The notes under the pieces: model-generated | The model's database searches: none | What the model was told of the DNA's origin: nothing | The model's input: only the letters and a program-made list of their open reading frames with translations | DNA from: CAMAVH01 sp036500145 | GTDB taxonomy: Bacteria > Pseudomonadota > Alphaproteobacteria > SMXQ01 | DNA: 64,000 nucleotides | Assembly (NCBI GenBank): GCA_036500145.1 | Contig: DASYCO010000065.1 | Coordinates: 25,908 to 89,907 of the forward strand | Direction: 5' to 3' | Position numbers and translations under genes: made by a program | In this document: positions 31,150-39,394 of the stretch, piece after piece | How positions within the stretch are numbered: position 1 is the first letter of the stretch | Layout of the letters: every line of letters begins with the position of its first letter

Positions 31150-31716
31150 TTATGAGCCCAGTCGCAGGAACATGAACTTCGCCGGGCCGTAGACCCGCTC
31201 GTCGAGCAGAGCGAAGCCTTCGGGCGCCGCGAATGCTTCCTTCGACGCCACTTCCACGATGACCAGCGTTTCGCCGTCGATCCAGGCGCCTTGTGCCAGC
31301 GCGGCGAGGGCGGGGGCGGCGAGCGACTTGCCGTAGGGCGGGTCGAGGAAGACGAGCCCGCAAGGCGCATCGGCTGGCGGCGGGCGGGTGGCGTCGGCGG
31401 CGAGGATGCGGCACTGGGGCGTTTCGCCGAGCATCGCGGCGTTGGCGCGCTGAGCCGCCTGGGCGGCTTTCGCATTGTCCATCAGCGTCGCGAAGGCGGC
31501 GCTGCGCGACAGCGCCTCGAAGCCGAAGGCGCCGCTGCCGGCGAAGGCTTCGAGCACGCGGGCATTCGGCAGCAGGCTTTCGCCGGTGTCGGAGAACTTG
31601 CCGTGCTCGAGGATGTCGAACAAGCTCTGGCGCGCGCGGCCGAGCGTCGGGCGCGTGCCGTCGCCGGCGGGCGCCTGCAGCTCGCGGCCACGATGCTTAC
31701 CGGCGACGATCCGCAT
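31150..31716 (-). CDS. rsmD: 16S rRNA (guanine-966-N2)-methyltransferase
   Basis: SAM-dependent methylation of 16S rRNA G966. 188 aa. MRIVAGKHRGRELQAP is the typical start; VLEAFAGSGAFGFEALSR is the SAM-binding motif and VFLDPPYGK the catalytic DPPY. ATG 31716 lies inside the 3' end of the upstream pseudouridine synthase gene (20-base overlap), so it is probably translated by coupling. Longer in-frame starts run through the Lys/Pro-rich tail in another frame and are not real. Confidence 0.95.
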   Translation of the reverse strand: MRIVAGKHRGRELQAPAGDGTRPTLGRARQSLFDILEHGKFSDTGESLLPNARVLEAFAGSGAFGFEALSRSAAFATLMDNAKAAQAAQRANAAMLGETPQCRILAADATRPPPADAPCGLVFLDPPYGKSLAAPALAALAQGAWIDGETLVIVEVASKEAFAAPEGFALLDERVYGPAKFMFLRLGS

Positions 31717-32839
31717 TGGGCTTCTTTGCGGCGGGCTTCCGGGCGGCGGGCTTGCCGCCTGCCGGCTTCGGCGCGGCAAAAGGCTTCGCGGCGGGTCTCG
31801 CGCTTGCCGGCTTCGCGGCGGCCGGCTTCGCGGGGCGCGCGCTCCCGGCGTAGGGCTGGCCGCTCTGGGACTTCTTCTTGCTTGCGGGCTTAGCCCCTGC
31901 GGGCCTGTCCGCCGCGGCATAGGCAGGCTTGCCCATATGGGTTTTGCCTGCGGGGGCCTTGCCGGCGCGCTTGGCCAGATTCGGCTGCTCGACGCGGTAG
32001 GGGCGGGGCTTGGGCGCGTCGCTCGCCGGCGTGGCTGCCGGCGCCGCGGCGGCGGGCGCGCCGCGCTGCTGGCCTTCGCGCGGCAGCTGCACGGCCTTGC
32101 GGTCGAGGCCGAGCTGGTCGGCCAGGGTCCGGCCGGGCACTTCCTCGACTTCGCCCACTTCGAGGCGGCCGAGCTGGAAGGGGCCGTAGGCGACGCGGAT
32201 CAGGCGGCTGACGCTCAGGCCGACGGCTTCCAGCACCTTGCGGATCTCGCGGTTCTTGCCTTCGCTCAGCGTCATCGTCAGCCAGACGTTGCCGCCCTGC
32301 TGGCGGTCGACCTGCGTCTCGATGGCGCCGTAGCGCACGCCCTCCACCGTCATGCCGTGCCCCATCTTCTCGATCTGGTCGGGCGTGAGGGTGCCGAAGG
32401 CGCGCACGCGGTAGCGCCGCGCCCAGCCGGTTTCCGGCAGTTCGAGCTTGCGGGCGACGCCGCCGTCGTTGGTCAGCAGCAGCAGGCCTTCCGAATTGTA
32501 GTCGAGGCGGCCGACCGAGATGACGCGCGGCAGGTGCTTCGGCAGCTCGTCGTAGATCGTGGCGCGGCCCTGTGGGTCGCGGTTGGTCGTCAGCAGCCCG
32601 CGCGGCTTGTGGTAGCGCCACATGCGCGTGCGCTCGGGCTTGTCGATCAGCTTGCCGTCGACGGTGATCAGCATGTCGTCGGTCACCAGGGTGGCCGGCG
32701 TGATGATGACCTTGTTGTCGACCTTCACGCGGCCCTCGAGCACCATCACCTCGGCCTCGCGGCGCGAGCAGACGCCCGCGCGCGCCATGCGCTTGGCGAT
32801 GCGTTCGCCCTTTTCGCCGTCTTTGCTGTCTTCGGCCAT
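31697..32839 (-). CDS. RluB/RsuA-type pseudouridine synthase with basic tail
   Basis: Converts a uridine to pseudouridine in rRNA; RluB-like by length and S4 domain. 380 aa: S4 RNA-binding domain about 11-70, catalytic D103 in VGRLDYNSEGLLLLTNDG, LSEGKNREIRKVLEA, and the domain ends near 250. The remaining 125 or so residues are Ala/Lys/Pro-rich and disordered-looking, common in alphaproteobacterial homologues. The start is ATG 32839, overlapping the previous stop by one base (TAATG). Confidence 0.93.
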   Translation of the reverse strand: MAEDSKDGEKGERIAKRMARAGVCSRREAEVMVLEGRVKVDNKVIITPATLVTDDMLITVDGKLIDKPERTRMWRYHKPRGLLTTNRDPQGRATIYDELPKHLPRVISVGRLDYNSEGLLLLTNDGGVARKLELPETGWARRYRVRAFGTLTPDQIEKMGHGMTVEGVRYGAIETQVDRQQGGNVWLTMTLSEGKNREIRKVLEAVGLSVSRLIRVAYGPFQLGRLEVGEVEEVPGRTLADQLGLDRKAVQLPREGQQRGAPAAAAPAATPASDAPKPRPYRVEQPNLAKRAGKAPAGKTHMGKPAYAAADRPAGAKPASKKKSQSGQPYAGSARPAKPAAAKPASARPAAKPFAAPKPAGGKPAARKPAAKKPNADRRR

Positions 32840-33597
32840 TACTTGCTCGCTGCGATCAGCGCGCGGAAGATCGCCGCGTCGCCGTCGCTCAAGGTGAATT
32901 CGGGGTGCCATTCCACGCCAATGCAGAAGCGCTGGCGCGGGTCTTCGATGCCTTCGATGACGCCGTCGGGCGCCAGCGCGTTGACCACCACGCCGTCGCC
33001 GACCGTCTTGACCGCCTGGTGGTGGGCGGAATTGACCGCCAGCCTGTCGGTGCCGACGATGCGGCGCAGCTGCGTGCCGGGCGTGATGGAAATCTCGTGG
33101 CCCGGCTCGTCGCGCGGATTGGGCTGCTCGTGCGCCAGCGGGTTCTTCACCTCGTCGGGGATGTGCTGGATCAGCGTGCCGCCGAGCACCACGTTGAGCA
33201 GCTGCTCGCCGCCGCAGATGCCGAGGATCGGCATGTCGCGCTCCAGCGCGCCGCGCGTCACCGCCAGCTCGAAGGCCGTCCGCTTGTCCTTGGTGATCAC
33301 GGTGGCGTGGCGCGACTGCGCGCCGAACAGCGCCGGGTCGACGTCGAAGGCGCCGCCGGTGACGATCAGCGCGTCGATGCGGTCGAGGTAGGCGGCGGCC
33401 AGGTCGGCCTCGTGCGGCAGCATCAGCGGCAGGCCGCCGGCGGCGCTCACGGCGCTCGCGTAGTTCTCGCGCACGGCGTACCACGGAAACTTGGAATAGC
33501 CGCCGGGCTTCTCGGCATCCAGGGTGATGCCGACGACCGGAATGTCTTTCGGGGCCAGAATGTCTTTCGGGGAGAGGGTTTTGCGGCTTTCGCTCAT
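32839..33597 (-). CDS. Class I glutamine amidotransferase-like hydrolase (PuuD family)
   Basis: Peptidase C26 family, to which gamma-glutamyl-GABA hydrolase PuuD belongs. About 252 aa. Nucleophile Cys lies in ILGICGGEQLLNV and the His-Glu pair in GVEWHPEF. No other putrescine genes are near, so the amide substrate is uncertain. Start ATG 33597 is likely; 33609 and 33618 are in-frame alternatives and none has a clear ribosome binding site. The N-terminus contains an in-frame duplication (PKDILAPKDIP). Confidence 0.85.
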   Translation of the reverse strand: MSESRKTLSPKDILAPKDIPVVGITLDAEKPGGYSKFPWYAVRENYASAVSAAGGLPLMLPHEADLAAAYLDRIDALIVTGGAFDVDPALFGAQSRHATVITKDKRTAFELAVTRGALERDMPILGICGGEQLLNVVLGGTLIQHIPDEVKNPLAHEQPNPRDEPGHEISITPGTQLRRIVGTDRLAVNSAHHQAVKTVGDGVVVNALAPDGVIEGIEDPRQRFCIGVEWHPEFTLSDGDAAIFRALIAASK

Positions 33598-33624
33598 GGC
33601 GCGCAGCATAGGGCGCATGACTCA

Positions 33625-33660
33625 GTGGATCAACTCGGCGGATCAACGGAGTTGATCCAC
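33625..33660. promoter_or_regulatory. Inverted repeat between divergent amidotransferase and tadA genes
   Basis: GTGGATCAACTC (33625-33636) and GAGTTGATCCAC (33649-33660) form a perfect 12-bp inverted repeat. The 12-base spacer contains another GGATCAAC, and GGATCAAA follows at 33666. Four GGATCAA-type words in about 50 bases between two divergent genes suggest an operator or overlapping binding sites. Confidence 0.5.
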
Positions 33661-33721
33661 TCGGGGGATCAAAGGGAATGGGCGGCTTGACCCCCTGTCG
33701 GGAGCGCGTCAAGGTGCCGCC

Positions 33722-34228
33722 ATGCTGCCCACGAATCCAATTATGCCCAATCCCTACATGCTGCGCGCGCTGCAGGAAGCCGAGGCCGCCGCGCTGCGCG
33801 GCGAGGTGCCGGTCGGCGCCGTCGTCGTCGACCCCGACAGCGGCGAGATCCTGGCCGCCTGCGGCAACCGCACCGAGGAATTGAACGATCCCACAGCCCA
33901 TGCCGAGATGCTGGCAATCCGCCAGGCCGCCGCCGCGCGCGGCACGACGCGCCTGATGCTCTGCGACCTCTATGTCACGCTGGAGCCTTGCGCCATGTGC
34001 GCCGGGGCCATTTCCATGGCCCGCCTGCGCCGGCTCTACTACGGCGCGGCCGATCCGAAGGGCGGCGCCGTCGACAACGGCCCGCACTTCTTCGCCCAGC
34101 CGACCTGCCATCACCGGCCGGAGGTCTACGGCGGCATCGCCGAGCGCGCCGCCGGCGAGATGCTGCGCGATTTCTTCCGCGCGCGCCGGCCCAACGGCCT
34201 AGGCTCTAGCGACGACGGCGCTGCCTGA
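33722..34228 (+). CDS. tadA: tRNA adenosine(34) deaminase
   Basis: Converts A34 to inosine in tRNA-Arg. 168 aa. Zinc and proton-shuttle residues are H60 and E62 (HAE), and C90 and C93 in PCAMC. GEVPVGAVVVD and GAADPKGGAVDNG match the family. ATG 33722 has AAGGTG upstream; ATG 33743 is an alternative. It is one base upstream of the redoxin-dioxygenase fusion gene, so the two are likely co-expressed. Confidence 0.94.
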   Translation: MLPTNPIMPNPYMLRALQEAEAAALRGEVPVGAVVVDPDSGEILAACGNRTEELNDPTAHAEMLAIRQAAAARGTTRLMLCDLYVTLEPCAMCAGAISMARLRRLYYGAADPKGGAVDNGPHFFAQPTCHHRPEVYGGIAERAAGEMLRDFFRARRPNGLGSSDDGAA

Positions 34229-34229
34229 C

Positions 34230-35393
34230 ATGGCCGCCCCCGCTCCCGCCCCCGCCTCCGCCTCCGCCGCGCCCCGCGGCCTGCCGCCGGCCGCGCCCCA
34301 GCCGGGCGATTCGGCGCCCTGGTTCGCCGCGCGCAGCACCAACAACGCGCGCTACATGTTCCACACCGTCGCCGGCCGCTATGTGCTGCTCGGCTTCTTC
34401 GGCTCGGCGCGCCGCCCCGAGGTCGTCGAGGCGCTGCGCCAGCTGATGGCGCACCGCAGCCTGTTCGACGACGCGCAGATTTCCATGTTCGGCGTCAGCG
34501 TCGACCCGGCGGACGAGAGCGAAGGCCGCCTGCAGCAGGTGCTGCCGGGCATCCGCCATTTCTGGGACTTCGACCTTGCCGTCAGCAAGCTCTATGGCGC
34601 GACGACGGCGGACGCGGTGCCCGGCGCGCGCCTCGCCTACCGCTCCTACTGGCTGCTGCTCGACCCCATGCTGCGCGTCGTGCGCGCGGCGGACATCGGC
34701 AAGACGGCCGAGATGCTCGACGCGATCGCGGCGCTGCCGCCGATCCAGGCGGCGGAGGCCGTGGCGCCGGTGCTGGTGCTGCCGCGCGTGCTGGAGCCGG
34801 AGCTGTGCCGCGAGCTGATCGCGCGCTACGAGGCGGGGACGAGCCACGATTCAGGCTTCATGCGCGACGTCGACGGCATGACGCAGCTGATCATGGACCA
34901 CAGCCACAAGCGCCGCGCCGACTACCACATCGTGGACGAGCAGCTGCAGGCCGCGCTGCGCCAGCGCGTGCAGCGCCGGCTGATCCCCGAGATCGCCAAG
35001 GCCTTCCAGTTCCATGTCACGCGCATGGAGCGCTACATCGTCTCCTGCTACGACGCCGAGACCGGCGGCCATTTCCGCGCCCATCGCGACAACACGACGA
35101 AGGGCACGGCGCACCGCCGCTTCGCCGTGACTATCAACCTCAACGCCGAGGACTACGAGGGCGGCGACCTGCGCTTTCCGGAATATGGCGCACGCAGCTA
35201 CCGCGCGCCGACGGGCGGCGCCGTGGTCTTCGCCTGCTCGCTGCTGCACGAGGCGCTGCCGGTGACGCGCGGCAAGCGCTACGCCTTCCTGCCGTTCCTC
35301 TACGACGACGCGGCGGCGGCGGTTCGCGACGAGAACCGCAGGTTCCTTGCCGACATGGGGCAGCCGGCCGAGGACGACGCCGGCGCGGGCTGA
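34230..35393 (+). CDS. Redoxin-like / 2-oxoglutarate Fe(II) oxygenase fusion
   Basis: 387 aa with two domains. Residues about 22-165 follow the peroxiredoxin/AhpC-TSA pattern (QPGDSAPWF, YVLLGFFGS, FGVSVDPADES, LLLDPMLRVVR), but the peroxidatic Cys position reads GSARRPE with no cysteine. Residues about 185-370 are a prolyl-4-hydroxylase-type dioxygenase: iron ligands H285 and D287 (HFRAHRD), distal H340 (LLHEALPV) and 2OG-binding R350. It likely hydroxylates a protein or small substrate. It lies directly after tadA. The Pro/Ala-rich N-terminus may be disordered. Confidence 0.88.
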   Translation: MAAPAPAPASASAAPRGLPPAAPQPGDSAPWFAARSTNNARYMFHTVAGRYVLLGFFGSARRPEVVEALRQLMAHRSLFDDAQISMFGVSVDPADESEGRLQQVLPGIRHFWDFDLAVSKLYGATTADAVPGARLAYRSYWLLLDPMLRVVRAADIGKTAEMLDAIAALPPIQAAEAVAPVLVLPRVLEPELCRELIARYEAGTSHDSGFMRDVDGMTQLIMDHSHKRRADYHIVDEQLQAALRQRVQRRLIPEIAKAFQFHVTRMERYIVSCYDAETGGHFRAHRDNTTKGTAHRRFAVTINLNAEDYEGGDLRFPEYGARSYRAPTGGAVVFACSLLHEALPVTRGKRYAFLPFLYDDAAAAVRDENRRFLADMGQPAEDDAGAG

Positions 35394-35407
35394 GCCTTCC
35401 AGTCAAT

Positions 35408-35496
35408 CGTCATGCCCGCACTTGTTGCGGGCATCCACGCCTTGCGATGTTGGAAGCGCAAAAGGCGTGGATGGCCGGACCAAGTCCGGCCATGAC
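35408..35496. repeat. Composite palindromic repeat, copy 2
   Basis: 89 bases, the same length as copy 1: hairpin ATGCCCGCA/TGCGGGCAT, central CCACGCCTTGCG facing CGCAAAAGGCGTGG, hairpin ATGGCCGGAC/GTCCGGCCAT. It lies between the converging fusion gene and purD. Confidence 0.8.
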
Positions 35497-35560
35497 ATGG
35501 CTTGGCAATGGTCGGCGAAGGCTTGGCGCGGCGGGCGCCGGTCTCGATTCGCCTTATGCC

Positions 35561-36829
35561 TTAGCGCTTGATCGCGCGCCAGCCGATGTCGCGGCGGCAG
35601 AAGCCGCCCGGCCAGTCGATCGCATCCACCGCCGCATAGGCTTTCTTCTGCGCTTCGGCGGCGCTCTTGCCGCTGGCGGTGACGGCGAGCACGCGTCCGC
35701 CGGTGGCGACGATCTTGCCGTTCTTCTCGGCGGTGCCGGCATGGAAGACCTGCACGTCGGGCAGCTTGCCGGCGGCGTCGAGGTTGCGGATCTCGGATCC
35801 TTTTTCATAGGCGCCCGGATAGCCGTTGGCGGCCATGACGACGGTGAGCGCCGTCTCGTCGCGCCAGCGCAGGTCGACGTGCGACAGCGCGCCGTCGCGC
35901 GCCGCCATCAGGGCGGGCAGCAGGTCGGACTTCAGGCGCGTCATCAGCACCTGGCATTCGGGGTCGCCGAAGCGCGTGTTGTATTCGAGCAGCTTCGGCC
36001 CGCCGGCGTCGATCATCAGCCCGGCGAACAGCACGCCCTTGAAGGGGCGGCCCATGTCGGCCATGGCGGCCACCGTCGGCTCGATGATCTCGGCCATCAC
36101 GCGCGCCGCCAGGGCGTCGGTCACCACGGGGGCGGGCGAATAGGCGCCCATGCCGCCGGTGTTGGGGCCGGTGTCGCCGTCGCCGACGCGCTTGTGGTCC
36201 TGCGCCGAGGCGAAGGGCAGGGCGGTCTTGCCGTCGACCAGCGCGAAGAAGCTGGCTTCCTCGCCATTCAGGAACTCTTCGATGACGAGCGAGGCGCCGG
36301 CCTCGCCGAACGAGCCGGACAGCATCTCGCGCACGGCGGCTTCCGCGTCGGCCATGGTCTCGGCGATCACCACGCCCTTGCCGGCGGCGAGGCCGTCGGC
36401 CTTCACCACGATGGGCAGCGTCTGCTGCTTGAGGAAGGCGAGCGCCGGCTCGACGGCGGTGAAGCGGCCATAGGCGGCGGTGGGGATGCCGTACTTGGCG
36501 CACATGTCCTTGGTGAAGCCCTTGGAGCCTTCGAGGGCCGCCGCCGCTGCGGTCGGGCCGAAGGCGGCGATGCCGGCGGCTTCCAGCCGGTCGACGAGTC
36601 CGAGCACCAGGGGAACCTCGGGGCCGACGACGACGAAGTCGATGGCCTTGTCCTGCGCCAGCTTCACCAGCCCGTCGATGTCCTCGACAGGAAGATTGAC
36701 GCATTCGGCGACCCGGGCGATGCCGGCGTTGCCCGGCGCGCAGTAGAGCTTGTCGCACAGCGCCGAGGCGGAAATCGCCCAGCAGAGCGCATGTTCGCGG
36801 CCGCCGCCGCCGATGACCAGAACCTTCAC
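35561..36829 (-). CDS. purD: Phosphoribosylamine-glycine ligase
   Basis: Second step of purine synthesis (GAR synthetase). 422 aa. It has the ATP-grasp fold with N-terminal VLVIGGGGREHAL, VVKADGLAAGKGV, GDGDTGPNTGGMGAYSP and NTRFGDPECQ. GTG 36829 (VKVLVIGGG) is the evident start; the ORF reads 39 codons further upstream without conserved content. It is divergent from xseA across 211 bases containing three AGATTCC words (36955, 36969, 36980). Confidence 0.97.
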   Translation of the reverse strand: MKVLVIGGGGREHALCWAISASALCDKLYCAPGNAGIARVAECVNLPVEDIDGLVKLAQDKAIDFVVVGPEVPLVLGLVDRLEAAGIAAFGPTAAAAALEGSKGFTKDMCAKYGIPTAAYGRFTAVEPALAFLKQQTLPIVVKADGLAAGKGVVIAETMADAEAAVREMLSGSFGEAGASLVIEEFLNGEEASFFALVDGKTALPFASAQDHKRVGDGDTGPNTGGMGAYSPAPVVTDALAARVMAEIIEPTVAAMADMGRPFKGVLFAGLMIDAGGPKLLEYNTRFGDPECQVLMTRLKSDLLPALMAARDGALSHVDLRWRDETALTVVMAANGYPGAYEKGSEIRNLDAAGKLPDVQVFHAGTAEKNGKIVATGGRVLAVTASGKSAAEAQKKAYAAVDAIDWPGGFCRRDIGWRAIKR

Positions 36830-37040
36830 GGGAAAACCTTCACAGAAAAACCTTCGTGGAATCGCTGTCGCCGGGAGAAATGGCGCGAGAAAACCGATGC
36901 CTGCCCTATCCGCAGGCGGGCCGTCTTGATAGCATAGGGGCACCATCGGACCAAAGATTCCCGACTAGAGATTCCCCCGAGATTCCACTGCAGAGAACGC
37001 CGGTAGACCCCCGTTGGCTTCCCATCCCCCCTTCGACGAC

Positions 37041-38513
37041 ATGGCCCCCGCCGAGACGTCCGGAAACCTGCCGGTCCTCACGGTCGGCGAGCTGGCCTTC
37101 GCGCTCAAGCGCACGGTGGAGGACGCCTTCGGCCGGGTGCGCCTGCGCGGCGAGATTTCCGGCTTCAAGCGCCATACCTCGGGCCATTGCTACTTCCGCC
37201 TGAAGGACATGGACGCCGCCATCGAGGCGGTGCTTTTCCGCGGCTCCGCCGGCAAGCTGACCATCAAGCCCGAGGACGGCATGGAGGTGATCGCCACCGG
37301 GCGCGTCACGACCTATCCGGGCCGCTCGCAGTACCAGATCATCGTCGACACGGTGGAGCTGGCCGGCCAGGGCGCCCTGCTCAAGCTGATCGAGGACCGC
37401 CGCAAGCGGCTGGAGGCCGAAGGCCTGTTCGCCGCCGAGCGCAAGCGCCCGCTGCCCTTCCTGCCCGAGGTCATCGGCGTCGTCACCTCGCCGACGGGGG
37501 CCGTCATCCGCGACATCCTGCATCGCCTGGCCGACCGCTTTCCGCGCCATGTCCTGGTCTGGCCGGTGCTGGTGCAGGGCGACGGCGCCGCCGAGCAGGT
37601 GGCGCGCGCCATTCGGGGCTTCAACGCGCTGGAGGCCGGCGGCGCCGTGCCGCGTCCGGACCTGCTGATCGTCGCGCGCGGCGGCGGCAGCCTGGAAGAC
37701 CTGATGGCCTTCAACGAGGAGGTTGTCATCCGCGCGGCGGCCGAATCGCAGATACCGCTGATCTCGGCGGTCGGCCACGAGACCGACACGACCCTGATCG
37801 ACTTCGCCTCGGACCGCCGGGCGCCGACGCCGACGGCGGCGGCCGAGATGGCGGTGCCGGTGCGCGCCGAGCTGCTCGGCCAGGTGATGGACGACGGCGC
37901 GCGCCTGGTGCGCTCCTACAGCCGCATGATCGGCGACCGCGCCGACCGCCTCGCGGGCCTGGCCCGCGTCATGGGCGATCCGCAGCGCGTCATCGAGGAC
38001 TTCGCCCAGCGGCTCGACGACCGCTGGGAGCGCCTGCGCCTGGCGGGAGATGGCATGTTCGCGCGCATCCGCTCGAAGATCGCCGAAGCCGCCGCCGCCT
38101 TGCGGCCGCAGCGGTTGCTAGGCCTGCTCGAACAGCGCGACGAGCGCCTGGACGGCGTCGGCAAGCGCCTTGCCACGGCGGGCGGCCGCGCCCTGGCCGA
38201 CGCCGAGCGGCATGTGGCGCAGCTCGGCCGCATGCTGGAGAGCTACTCCTACGAGAACGTGCTGAAGCGCGGCTATGCCCTGGTGCTGAACGGCGAGGGC
38301 CATCTCGTCGCCGCCGCAGCCGAGGCGCAGTCCGGCGAGGCCGTGACCCTGCGCTTCCACGACGGCGACAAGTCCGCCGTGATCGAGGGCGCGGGCGGCG
38401 ACGGCGAGCGGAAGCCCGCTGCGCCTAAGCCTGCCGCGCCTAAGCCGGCTGCGTCCAAGCCCGTCAAACCTGCCAAACCGTCCGGCCCGAGCGGACAAGG
38501 GAGCCTGTTGTGA
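37041..38513 (+). CDS. xseA: Exodeoxyribonuclease VII large subunit
   Basis: Single-strand DNA exonuclease subunit. It has an OB-fold N-terminus (LTVGELAFALKRTVE, HTSGHCYFRLKD), then the nuclease domain with VTSPTGAVIRDIL, ARGGGSLEDLMAFN and SAVGHETDTTLIDF. A coiled region follows, and then a tail of KPAAP-type repeats ending GQGSLL. ATG 37041 is preferred; TTG 37014 is also possible, and neither has a clear ribosome binding site. The small subunit xseB is not in this window. Its stop overlaps the next GTG. Confidence 0.95.
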   Translation: MAPAETSGNLPVLTVGELAFALKRTVEDAFGRVRLRGEISGFKRHTSGHCYFRLKDMDAAIEAVLFRGSAGKLTIKPEDGMEVIATGRVTTYPGRSQYQIIVDTVELAGQGALLKLIEDRRKRLEAEGLFAAERKRPLPFLPEVIGVVTSPTGAVIRDILHRLADRFPRHVLVWPVLVQGDGAAEQVARAIRGFNALEAGGAVPRPDLLIVARGGGSLEDLMAFNEEVVIRAAAESQIPLISAVGHETDTTLIDFASDRRAPTPTAAAEMAVPVRAELLGQVMDDGARLVRSYSRMIGDRADRLAGLARVMGDPQRVIEDFAQRLDDRWERLRLAGDGMFARIRSKIAEAAAALRPQRLLGLLEQRDERLDGVGKRLATAGGRALADAERHVAQLGRMLESYSYENVLKRGYALVLNGEGHLVAAAAEAQSGEAVTLRFHDGDKSAVIEGAGGDGERKPAAPKPAAPKPAASKPVKPAKPSGPSGQGSLL

Positions 38514-39370
38514 AGCGTCGCCTTCTTGCTGTCGTTCTGTCGGCCGCGCTGTCCTGCACCGTCGCCCAGGCGCAGAACGCGCCGGGCCCGACCGTGTTCG
38601 ACACCACGAGCTACGGCCTCGACGGTCCGGCCACCCAGGGCGGCCTGCTGATCGGCAAGGCGAAGCCCAACAGCCATGTGCGGGTCAACGGCCAGCATGT
38701 GCCGGTCGCCTCGAACGGCACGTTCCTGATCGGCTTCGCGCGCGACTACGACAAGACCTGGGTGGAGGTTTCGGTCCAGTCGTCCGACCGTTCGAACACG
38801 GAGACGCGCAGCTTCTCGGTGTTTCCACGCGCCTACGACATCCAGCGCATCAACGGCCTGCCCGACGAATCGGTCAATCCGCCGCCGGAAGACCTGAAGA
38901 AGATCCAGTTCGAGCAGCGGCTGATCCGCGAGGCCCGCGCGCAGCGCCGCGACGCGACAGACTTCGACGCCGGCTTCATCTGGCCGGTCGAGGGAACGAT
39001 CACCGGCGTCTACGGCAGCCAGCGCATCCTGAACGGCCAGCCGCGCGCGCCGCACCTCGGCGTCGACATCGCTGCCGGGCGCGGCACGACGATCCGCGCC
39101 GCCAGCGACGGCATCGTCTCGCTCGCGCACGAGAACCTGTTCTTCAACGGCAATACCGTGATCATCGACCATGGGCTCGGCCTGAACACGGTCTACATCC
39201 ATCTCGACAAGATCGCGGTGCGGCAGGGCCAGCGCGTCGCCAAGGGCCAGACCATCGGCACGGTGGGCGTCACCGGCCGCGCCACGGGGGCCAACCTGCA
39301 TTGGGGCGCCAACCTCGGCGACCTGGGCATCGACCCGCAATTGCTGGTCGGCCCGATGATGCAGCGCTAA
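38510..39370 (+). CDS. M23 family metallopeptidase, exported
   Basis: 286-aa periplasmic LytM-type protein. A signal peptide (SAALSCTVAQA) is followed by a beta-rich N-terminal region and the M23 domain: HLGVDIAAGRGTTI (H-x3-D), VYIHLDKIAV and LHWGANLGDLG. All zinc residues are present, so it should cut peptidoglycan cross-links. It starts at GTG 38510, coupled to xseA by GTGA overlap. Confidence 0.93.
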   Translation: MKRRLLAVVLSAALSCTVAQAQNAPGPTVFDTTSYGLDGPATQGGLLIGKAKPNSHVRVNGQHVPVASNGTFLIGFARDYDKTWVEVSVQSSDRSNTETRSFSVFPRAYDIQRINGLPDESVNPPPEDLKKIQFEQRLIREARAQRRDATDFDAGFIWPVEGTITGVYGSQRILNGQPRAPHLGVDIAAGRGTTIRAASDGIVSLAHENLFFNGNTVIIDHGLGLNTVYIHLDKIAVRQGQRVAKGQTIGTVGVTGRATGANLHWGANLGDLGIDPQLLVGPMMQR

Positions 39371-39394
39371 GGCCGCCTTAATCGGGCCGGCGCC

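Noticed and set aside
31697..34114. 805-codon minus-strand frame spanning the pseudouridine synthase, amidotransferase and tadA regions
   Set aside because: Only its C-terminal 380 residues are a recognisable protein; the N-terminal part is a shadow of the amidotransferase and tadA genes. Two genes overlapping by one base explain it.
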